NCBI RefSeq assembly: GCF_000003605.2
Contig: NW_003111485.1
Location: forward strand, 16,330 to 30,992
Source of the DNA: Saccoglossus kowalevskii
Lineage: Eukaryota; Hemichordata; Enteropneusta; Harrimaniidae
Reading direction: 5' to 3'
DNA length: 14,663 nucleotides
Translations under genes and position numbers: made by a program
Shown here: piece by piece, positions 1 to 7,305 of the stretch
Layout of the letters: the number at the start of each line of letters is the position of its first letter
Numbering within the stretch: position 1 is the stretch's first letter
Notes under the pieces: generated by a model
The model's database searches: none
The model's input: only the letters and a program-made list of their open reading frames with translations
Told to the model about the DNA's origin: nothing

Positions 1-132
1 CATGTATTTAAATGTCACGTCTTATCTTATCAATATGTATTTATAACTAAGCAATGTTGGTGTTTCTTCATCATTGTGTGCGTCTGCAAGCGTTACGACC
101 CGGTCCCTCAAGCCGAACTTGAAGCCAAGTGA
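1..132 (+). CDS. Possible 3'-terminal exon of an unidentified plus-strand gene (membrane-tail-like)
   Basis: Frame 1 is open from the first base of the window to TGA at 130-132, 43 codons. The last part reads as a cysteine-rich hydrophobic stretch, CWCFFIIVCVCKR, followed by a short polar tail, YDPVPQAELEAK. That pattern, a membrane segment, basic residues, then a short cytosolic end, is typical of the C-terminus of a membrane protein. An internal AG at about 89-90, after a pyrimidine-rich run (tttcttcatcattgtgtgcgtctgcaag), could be a splice acceptor, in which case only RYDPVPQAELEAK is coded here. AATAAA hexamers lie downstream at 453-458 and 547-552. I do not recognise the family, and a frame of this length can occur by chance. 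Confidence 0.3.
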   Translation, partial: HVFKCHVLSYQYVFITKQCWCFFIIVCVCKRYDPVPQAELEAK

Positions 133-917
133 GTCAAAAGTTCCCCAACTGCAGAACTAAGCCGTTTCTCTTACACTCCTGATCCGAAACAGAACTCATA
201 CTAACCCAATCCAACTCGAAACCATCACCCGACAGTACTCACCCACCGGTTATAATAATATATATAATTACATTGGTCTTCTATGTACTTTGTAGATTTC
301 TTATGATGATCTGTAAAGGAAGATTATTGTTCATTTTAAAAAAGTTGGAATGAATCATTATCAACTATTTTAGGTAAAAATTCAAGAAAATCTCTTGATA
401 TTCTGGTAAAAAAAAACCTACTTAAAACAATATGTGATGTGTATATATACCAAATAAAATATGTGAGTTGATATTAACACATGTCATAGTTGCATATTTT
501 GTGCATGAATATATTCAGTATTACATCATGTGGTATACACGGTAACAATAAAACCATTTGTCTACAGTTATAATATATCATCATATTTGAAGGTTAGTCT
601 ATTGTCTATCACTGTCTTCCACCCAACCACCAAACCCGGGGGGGGGGTAAATAGAATTTGCATAATGGGGACGTGCCCCTGAAATGGGTCTCGTTTTTTT
701 TTATTTTGGGTCTTATTTCTGGTCAAGATAGGCATAAATATCGGTAATATTTTTCCGATTTGGTATATTTGGAACAAACAGTGATGACAGAAATGGTACT
801 TTGGTATAAATATGATGGGTATAGATTTTGCCACTATCTAGGTGTAAAAATGGTCACACTTTTGAGCACTCAGGGACACCTCCGTACCCAGCTATGTATC
901 AACTGTCCCCGCCCCAT
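133..917. other. Non-coding stretch with poly(A) signals and a G10 run
   Basis: The AC/CT-rich stretch 133-245 is followed by AT-rich sequence with AATAAA at 453-458 and 547-552. These would serve as 3' ends if the frame at 1-132 is a real terminal exon. Ten G sit at 638-647, an obvious slippage site. The last 150 bases before the minisatellite look like its diverged flank. The open frame on the minus strand (568-834) has no recognisable content. Confidence 0.5.
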
Positions 918-1390
918 CAAATCAATATTGTCGGTTTTTAGACCCACCAATCACCATCTTCCATGACCGCCACCAAATCAATATTGTCGGTTTTTGGACC
1001 CACCAATCACCATCTTCCATGCCCGCCATCAAATCAATATCGTCGGTTTTTATACCTACCAATCACCATCTTCCATGCCCGCCATCAAATCAATATTGTC
1101 GCTTTTTATACCTACCAATCACCATCTTCCATGCCCGCCATCAAATCAATATTGTCGGTTTTTAGGCCCACCAATCACCATCTTTCAGGCCACCACCAAA
1201 TCAATATTGTCGGTTTTTAGACCCACCAATCACCAGCTTTCAGGCCACCACCAAATCAATATTGTCGGTTTTTGGACCCACCAATCACCATCTTCCATGC
1301 CCGCCAGCAAATCAATATTGTCGGTTTTTAGGCCCACCAATCACCATCTTCCATGCCCGCCAGCAAATTAGTATCGCCAATTTTTAGTCT
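918..1390. repeat. 56-bp minisatellite, eight full units and a decayed ninth
   Basis: Unit starts, taken at caaatcaatattgtcgg, fall at 918, 974, 1030, 1086, 1142, 1197, 1252, 1308 and 1364. The period is 56 except for two consecutive 55-base units (1142-1196 and 1197-1251). Those two share the variant ctttcaggccaccac in place of cttccatgcccgcca. The unit continues ccaccaatcaccatctt. Because 56 and 55 are not multiples of three, the long open frames here are repeat artefacts and not genes. The ninth unit decays after about 25 bases. Confidence 0.95.
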
Positions 1391-2052
1391 TCCGGACAGT
1401 CGTCAAACAAGCGACAAAGAGCAGATACAAATAACAGGTGTGAAACTTATCCATAAAAACAACGACTTTTATGATTTTCCCTTTGGATTTGGATTTGGAA
1501 ATTGGTCAAAATGCGTACAGCTGGTATACAAACTCAACTACTAATTCAGGCTTACTTCGGATTTTCAAATCGCCATTCACGTGACTTTCAAATTTCAGGA
1601 TTGTTTGTTGTCAAAAGTTCGTTAGCCGCAGATGGTATTGAAGTTACCCAAGATTCAAATACGACATAGATTCTACATTGATTTATTTCAATGCACTGTG
1701 AACACCATCTTCATACCTCCCATGTATCGAGGATGTGAATGTTCCCTCAAACCTATATGTATGTGCGATAACCCGAATTCTTATACCAGAATGTCGTGCA
1801 TTTACAAATAAAATTTAGGACACCTTTTTTGTAACAAAATCGTTTTTTTAATGTTAAAACATATAGTAAGGCCGCTTGGTTTATACGGCTACGTTGTTTC
1901 ACAAGGGGACGCCATTTTAAAATGACCTTTGGGTCAATGTGAATTAATCAATGTTGGAAACAAGGGGAGCGTGTTACTATCATTGGACGTGCATCAAAGC
2001 ACGCCCTTTGTCAGCCAGACCACCTAACTATACATGCAAGGTCAGTGGGGAC
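1391..2052. other. Intergenic stretch, no gene seen
   Basis: No exon-like or RNA-like element is recognisable. Noted sites are a CACGTG at 1578-1583, AATAAA at 1807-1812, and a short inverted repeat at 1985-2006 (ggacgtgc against gcacgccc, one mismatch, six-base loop). The inverted repeat lies about 50 bases upstream of the TATA-like element at 2053. Confidence 0.5.
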
Positions 2053-2060
2053 TATAAAAA
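2053..2060 (+). promoter_or_regulatory. TATA-box-like element
   Basis: TATAAAAA lies in the GC-richer context gggactataaaaatcggccc. Such a context makes the match less trivial than in the surrounding AT-rich DNA. A start site would be expected near 2080-2085. A possible first donor, CCAgtaaagt, follows at about 2114, and an exon-like block ends at 2564. No transcript evidence is available. Confidence 0.3.
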
Positions 2061-2408
2061 TCGGCCCTGGTTCAGATTTAATGTTGAGGATTGACAATAA
2101 TCTCTGCTATAAACCAGTAAAGTTTGTACTGCACTTGAACGAGGTTGATTTGATAAAAACACATTAAAACACAACGAGTTTTTTTTATTATTATTATTAT
2201 TTCAGGGCTGTGTGTATTAATAGCTAAGTGAACAAAAGTGGAGAAAGGATTTTTAGTACGCTTACAGTTTTGATTTATGGTTCTTGTTGGGGAAATAAAC
2301 TGAGGTCGTAAGTGAGTTTTTCATTAAATTGGTTACCTAGCGAGATAGTGTAGCTCTGAATAGTATCCATCCTGTCACTGCTTTTAGTCTCCCTTTTCTA
2401 ATGTATAG

Positions 2409-2564
2409 AACAATAGGAAGACATCAATCATTGCAGAACACTGCGCTTCGTTACGGCTACCTTACAGTGTCAGAGGCGAGGCGCAGATGCTGGGTCAGTT
2501 TAGCGTCTGGTTAGCAGAGCGTTAACAGCCCAGCAGCTGCAGAAATGCTGACATGCTCTCGCAG
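2409..2564 (+). other. Possible 5' exon (mostly untranslated) ending in a strong donor
   Basis: A pyrimidine-rich tract (ttttagtctcccttttctaatgtatag) precedes the block. The block ends GCTCTCGCAG followed by gtgagt, a near-consensus donor. All three frames contain stops inside it, so it cannot be an ordinary internal coding exon. It does contain ATG at 2545-2547 in the frame MLTCSR, which runs open into the donor and leaves phase 2, as a start-codon exon would. The CpG-rich composition fits a 5' exon. The acceptor side is uncertain; 2436, after cattgcag, is an alternative. Confidence 0.3.
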
Positions 2565-3135
2565 GTGAGTACACCACATTTTATATTGGTATATTTGTAT
2601 ACAAATATGGGTATTATAACAACAAATAATGATTTTTCAAAGTGAAGATATATGAGTATTGTATACGGATTCCTTACGATTGACTTTTTCTATTATAGTA
2701 CATAACATCGACATGGTGGTAATGACACCATGGTTAACATAGACTTTTCATTTACCAGTAACTGTGTACAAACATGTACTAGTATCATGGCTTTGTAATG
2801 ATGTGATCAAACAAATTCTAAAACCACGAACAAAATAAGTAATTTAGCCGAATATTGTGTTTCCATGGAAAACACACAACACTGTTAATCACGAGAACGA
2901 CTGCGATGGTTTCGCCGTAGTATACATTTACGTTCTCATCTGGTATTTTTTACGTTGTTCCAAGTACATTTTAAATTCAAAGTCATAAATAAATTAAGCG
3001 GCGTTTGATTAGTTTTCTACCAAATGATGGTAATGAAGATCATCTGATGAATGCGAAAGCAAAAAAAAAAAGAATCAAACACATAAAACAAGAACAGAGC
3101 TAATTTTGTTTTTCCACTGAAACTATATGTTATAA
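2565..3135. other. AT-rich stretch, no gene seen
   Basis: If the donor at 2565 is used, this is the start of an intron. It ends near a possible acceptor, tgtttgtattttag (to 3154). Otherwise it holds only A-rich runs (3061-3072) and scattered short palindromes. Confidence 0.4.
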
Positions 3136-3684
3136 ATATGTGTTTGTATTTTAGTCATCCGTGCTAGAAGAGACACAAGTCGATACACGAATACATGGCG
3201 ACATACCATTCACATCCATGTAGAAGAAAATGACCGAGTTTTACGACCAACGAACAAAGCACGTAAGAGCAGAGAATACGACAAGTCAGCCATATTTGAT
3301 ACAACTAGTATACACTGCGAGCATTGGAGTGCGGTCAGGCAAGTCGAATGGTATACAACACACAAGTATCCATTCTGTGGTGATGCACAGTGAGATGACA
3401 GCGGTAATTGACCCGAATATGGCAAAGTTGTTGCTACTGGCCATCCGATAACAAGTGTTGGATATGGAATCAAGCACGAATCCAACACTTCAAATCGGAT
3501 CGTCGGTAGCGATGTCAAACTACAATAGAAAATGGCTGGACTTCACTTTGAAATAGCTTTGGTAGTGATTCAAACAGCGAAAATCGTAATGTTGATTGAT
3601 TGTCGTGTTTACATCGCTAATAGCTTAGGTGCGGACAGCGTGATAGCTCGGGTAACACCACATAACGAGAAGAATTGGTTCTAA
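3136..3684 (+). pseudogene. Open plus-strand frame broken by three stops; unidentified
   Basis: One frame is open from 3136 to TGA at 3391-3393. It is interrupted again by TGA at 3409-3411 and TAG at 3526-3528, then runs to TAA at 3682-3684. The final piece, from ATG at 3532, encodes 50 residues beginning MAGLHFEIALVV. The composition is CpG-rich with mixed amino acids, unlike the AT-rich surroundings. The minus strand is also open for 102 codons at 3210-3518, so openness alone proves little. I do not recognise either translation. It may be a decayed gene or mobile-element remnant, or chance in a stop-poor patch. Confidence 0.2.
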
Positions 3685-3699
3685 CGAGAAGAATTGGTT
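3664..3699. repeat. 17-bp direct duplication
   Basis: The sequence aacgagaagaattggtt occurs at 3664-3680 and again at 3683-3699, with two bases between. The first copy contains the stop region of the frame ending at 3684. The identical copies suggest recent slippage or a filled double-strand break. Confidence 0.85.
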
Positions 3700-5367
3700 G
3701 TACCGTAATATTGTCGTAAAAATGGAGACGATGATGTCACTGTTGTCATTTATCGGACATCGTGCTGTGGATATAAAAATAAATGTTTACTAACTTTCTA
3801 AGTAAATTTATGAAATTACTATATACATGTATAGTATAACCTATCACGTGCCAATTACATGTTACCACTAACACGTGTGTAATCTAGTCATTCCACAACT
3901 TCAATTATTTGATGAATATTTAAGTAGATATAGTAGTGGAAATTACAGAGTCATATAATTTCACTTTTCGGCACTAAAACTTTAGGACGCGGGTCGTATT
4001 CAATTCAACCAAAACTCAAACGAAAACCGACGCCATTCACTATGGCTTTTAACCCCAGTACGCATGTGTGGTACGACTCGACGACTTTAGTACTTCATTA
4101 TTTCTATAGCTGCCAAGGACTCTGTAATTAAATTCAAGTTTGGATCATAATTATTTGGAGAGACGACACCCGTCCAGAAAATGTAGAATCTACCGCCAGT
4201 AGATAGGTGTGAATATAGAGTATGGTGACGTGGTAGTGTCATGTAATATTATATGGATCAGCCTGTGGTCTTCATATAGGCTGTGGTGACGTGGTAGTGT
4301 AGTTATACGGAATGTTTTCATTGACAAACTGCACGTATAAAGTCACAATTGATTCACAATTATATATCGCCATAACTTATATACATACATAGTGGGTCAC
4401 GTGTCTTCATATGGGGGCTGTCACGTGGTGCTATGCACGATATTACAACTCAGTGTTGTTCGGTCTGAAGTAATTATTAGTTTGATAATTCTAACTAAAT
4501 TCGGATGTAGGTAACATGTTTTTGTCAATTCGATTGGACACCGTTTATAGTTCATGTGCGTGTTTTAAAAGCGTACTTTATGTGGAGTATATTGCAGAAT
4601 GAGTTCATACAATCGCCCACTGCGTGAACTGTATACGTTAATGTAATACAACAAGGTTATTTTTCAAACCAATCGAATTGTCTTTTCATCAGTGGTGATT
4701 TACGATTACCCACAATGCACTTTTACGACAACTGTCAATGCCGAAAATAATGACAGTAATAGGTCAGCCAATGACAAGAATGTCGGTATTTTATCATTCT
4801 GCCATAAACAGTTAACCGACCACAGCGTCGTGTAACGGCAAGTTTTATAGTGTTCAAATGTATCTGTTTTAATGAACTGGTCATGTTATTGTTGCCGTTC
4901 AAAACGCTTTGTTGAGGCGCGTACAAAACGAAATCTCGGACAGAGACTGTTCGGAAAAACTCGTGTATTACTAGTAAATGATGGCAGAGTGGGTGTGTTC
5001 GAAGTGAATGCACAGTGATATTAGTGATATAAGCTCATGTATTAGTAAATATGGCAAATTTACAGAAACTGACGTATTTTCATTTTTTTCATGAATATAT
5101 TAACTGCACAATCCGCATCAGCCTGAGGTATTGTCACGTTTTTCAACAAAAATGTAATCGCATACATTCGCAAAATATGAAAAAGCCCGAACACTTCGAT
5201 TAAATTGTTATGAGTAATTTTGATATTTCGTTACATTAACCTATACAAAAATAAGTTTACTGTTGTATTTAACGCATAAACTGATATACTATTTAACCAC
5301 TGACATATTTGATGTATTGTGAATTTTTCAAGCGCGTCATCCGTCTTTTTATTTAAAATAGTGGTCT
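3700..5367. other. CpG-rich non-coding stretch, no gene recognised
   Basis: A 29-codon frame from ATG at 4042 and a 92-codon minus frame at 4735-5013 are the longest seen. Neither has a recognisable motif. The notable content is the motif cluster at 4223-4427, reported separately. CACGTG also occurs at 3845-3850. Confidence 0.45.
4223..4427. promoter_or_regulatory. Cluster of TGACGTGG and CACGTG motifs in short direct repeats
   Basis: The sequence tggtgacgtggtagtgt occurs exactly at 4223-4239 and 4284-4300. A related block, gtcttcatatagg-ctgtggtgacgtgg, recurs in altered form at about 4402-4430 as tcttcatatgggggctgtcacgtgg. CACGTG (E-box) occurs at 4398-4403 and 4422-4427. TGACG is the CRE half-site core, and CACGTG is bound by bHLH factors of the MYC/USF/HIF type. 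Whether this is an enhancer or just duplicated sequence cannot be told from here. Confidence 0.35.
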
Positions 5368-5777
5368 TGGTTATATACCATGTTGTACCTATTTAGATAC
5401 AAAGTGATGTAATCCCTGGTTATATACCATGTTGTACCTATTTAGATGAAAAGTGATGTAATCCCAGGGTATACACCGTGTTGTACCTATTTAGATACAA
5501 AGTGATGTAATTCCTGGGTATACACTGTGCTGTACCTATTTAGATACAAAGTGATGTAATCCCTGGGTATACACCGTGCTGTACCTATTTAGATACAAAG
5601 TGATGTAATCCCTGGTTATACACAGTGTTGTACCTATTTAGATACAAAGTGATGTAATCCCAGGGTATACATCGTGCTGTACCTATTTAGATACAGAGTG
5701 ATGTAATCCCAGGGTATACACCGTGTTGTACCTATTCAGATACAAAGTGATGTAATCCCTGGGTATACACCGTGTTG
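5368..5777. repeat. 49-bp minisatellite, about 8.4 units
   Basis: The motif gtacctattt recurs at 5385, 5434, 5483, 5532, 5581, 5630, 5679 and (as gtacctattc) 5728, a constant period of exactly 49. A partial unit ends near 5777. Each unit reads approximately tggttatacaccgtgttgtacc, tatttagatac, aaagtgatgtaatccc. Units differ mainly at the tggt/gggt junction and at cc/tg substitutions. Most units contain an imperfect palindrome, ggtatacac against gtgttgtacc. There is no indel across 400 bases, unlike the 56-bp array. Confidence 0.97.
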
Positions 5778-6228
5778 CAGTAACATATTCATATATATAG
5801 TAACACTTTTAAAGGGGTTTGAACAGTATGCGGGGGAGGGAACAGATCAAGGGAAGGGAATGTTTTTATTACAGCCATGTGAGAATATCAACTCATATTT
5901 GTAATGAGAAGGTATGGCTAATAAGAGTATTATACCTAAATATGTTTTTTTTATCGGGGGGAGCTAGAAACCATTTTGTCCATCGTAAAAACAATAAACA
6001 TTGAATTACAAGAATCCATCGTGGCATTCCTTACAAATTAACTATCTTCTAAAATGATTGTACGCCCCAATTAAATATATGCCAAGTTTGGTACACCAAT
6101 ACATGATAGTCCTTGGCAGCTCTGCTCCTAATGCTAAGTGTTTATTGCCCCAAGGCAACGGGAAAGCTCTGTTATTCGTGGATCCATAATTTGAAATCTC
6201 ACAATTTTGTTTGTTTTGTTTTTAATGC
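5778..6228. other. Non-coding stretch, no gene recognised
   Basis: It includes AT-rich sequence next to the 49-bp array, with aacatattcatatatatagtaac at the junction, and a G-rich patch near 5830-5860. The open frame 5819-6004 has no recognisable content. A short frame from ATG at about 6079 to TAA (36 codons) is likewise unidentified. Confidence 0.4.
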
Positions 6229-6483
6229 AAGCTGCAGTCCGAGAAACAAAATGCACGGAAAGTGATGCAGGAAAAAAAGTTGGCACATACAAGAAAAAAA
6301 AATGTACAGATAAGATACCGCCAAAAACGTACTGGTCACATCACATCATCCTCCGCCGCCGTGATTCAAATGGTTACCCCTTCTTCCATTCAGCGGTTTT
6401 GTATAAATGGTGTTCATTGGAGTGTGATGTATGGCAAACAAAAGACGTACTATACTCGCATTCAGCGGGGCAATGATGCATAG
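6229..6483 (+). CDS. Possible terminal exon, open in two frames; unidentified basic or cysteine-containing protein
   Basis: A pyrimidine-rich tract ending ttttgtttttaatgcaag (AG at 6230-6231) precedes a block open in two frames. One frame, ending TGA at about 6474-6476, reads AVRETKCTESDAGKKVGTY onward. It has four Cys, a basic lysine run, then RRRDSNGYPFF and KWCSLECDVW. The other, ending TAG at 6481-6483, is rich in Lys, Arg and Gln (RYRQKRTGHITSSS). The first reads more like a small secreted cysteine protein. No good donor is visible inside, so a last exon is the natural reading. I cannot assign a family, and both frames may be chance. Confidence 0.25.
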   Translation, partial: KLQSEKQNARKVMQEKKLAHTRKKNVQIRYRQKRTGHITSSSAAVIQMVTPSSIQRFCINGVHWSVMYGKQKTYYTRIQRGNDA

Positions 6484-6485
6484 CA

Positions 6486-6913
6486 CAATCTCGTTAACTA
6501 TTAAAACGATCTAGCATTGTGGTTTCGTAGACAGAGACACTATGGTACTGAGTTCACACAAGACACACACTGGAATCTAGGACAAATAACAATGGATACG
6601 AAACAGGAATTTGGTGGTGGTGATGGGATTACAATTACGCCACTTAATAAAACGATACTATTGATTTACGCCACCGAAATGGACACAGCGTGATTGTGAA
6701 TTATTGGTAAAATAAAGTTTGGGCCTAAATATACTGAAATGTAAGGTTAACAATAATTTGTTTAATCAAATAGTGCAGTGACGCACTTTTTTTTTGCTTT
6801 ACAACATTTCAGCAGAAACCAACAAAAAGCACAAAATACTAGTACTAAAAGAGTTACGTGGCGACTTGTCAACTGACGCTCGTCAATGATGAATTAAACC
6901 CATTTTTTTTCAG
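6486..6913. other. Non-coding stretch, possible intron
   Basis: Nothing gene-like is seen. Noted features are a GGTGGTGGTGATGGG patch near 6612 and poly-T runs at 6787-6795 and 6903-6910. The second poly-T run forms the acceptor tract of the exon-like block at 6914. Confidence 0.4.
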
Positions 6914-7007
6914 GAATCTCACACCCCAGCTGCCTCCGTTTCTTCGCGTCGTTACCGACAAATATCTTTCGATAGCGGAGTTGAGAATACAAACGTGGGC
7001 AGCTAGG
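6914..7007 (+). CDS. Candidate internal exon with strong splice sites; product unidentified
   Basis: The block follows an excellent acceptor (catttttttttcag) and ends GCAGCTAGG before gtaagc, a good donor. It is 94 nt. One frame is open throughout: one completing base, then 31 codons reading NLTPQLPPFLRVVTDKY, LSIAELRIQTWAAR. A second frame is open until a TAG three bases before the donor. The entry phase (one base) fits the phase-2 exit of the candidate 5' exon ending at 2564. This is suggestive but not proof, since 4.3 kb separates them. CpGs are frequent in the block. I do not recognise the sequence. Confidence 0.35.
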
Positions 7008-7200
7008 GTAAGCTCCAGTACGAAACAGTTCTGGTTATTTGCCAGCAACAAACTTAATAACTGTAATACAAAACATCTCTAACAAATATTAATTACATGA
7101 AATTTCCAAGATTTACATGACTATCCATATTGATGACATGTGCTGAGTGATGTTACCATAACAATAGTATTACAACTAAGGTCGATTTCCAGATGAAATA

Positions 7201-7305
7201 TCTAATCATGGAACTATAAACCCCAGGAAGAACAACGAAACTAAGAGGATTAAAAAAACCTTTGTCTTAGTTTATCTTGCAGTGCTTTATAGTTCCATGA
7301 TCTGA
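7201..7305. repeat. 105-bp imperfect inverted repeat (hairpin)
   Basis: The left arm 7201-7220 (tctaatcatggaactataaa) and the right arm 7286-7305 (tttatagttccatgatctga) pair at 18 of 20 positions. An inner pair, aaactaag at 7238-7245 and cttagttt at 7266-7273, is perfect, with a 20-base loop. The intervening segments pair weakly. It could be a small MITE with about 20-bp terminal repeats or a structured transcript such as a miRNA-type precursor. No clear target-site duplication is visible. Confidence 0.75.

Noticed and set aside
638-647. G10 run as a G-quadruplex
   Set aside because: A single G run without three further G tracts nearby is a homopolymer and not a quadruplex motif. Its length may also be a sequencing uncertainty.
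963-1371. Long plus-strand open frames with repeated residues
   Set aside because: They lie wholly inside the 56-bp tandem array and exist because the repeat unit lacks stops. Periods of 56 and 55 rotate the frame, and the translation has no domain.
4735-5013. 92-codon minus-strand frame
   Set aside because: No recognisable motif, no splice or promoter context. It was left as part of the non-coding stretch; a database search would be needed to revive it.
5368-5777. CRISPR-like array
   Set aside because: The 49-bp units are contiguous near-identical copies with no variable spacers, and the context is a eukaryotic genome.
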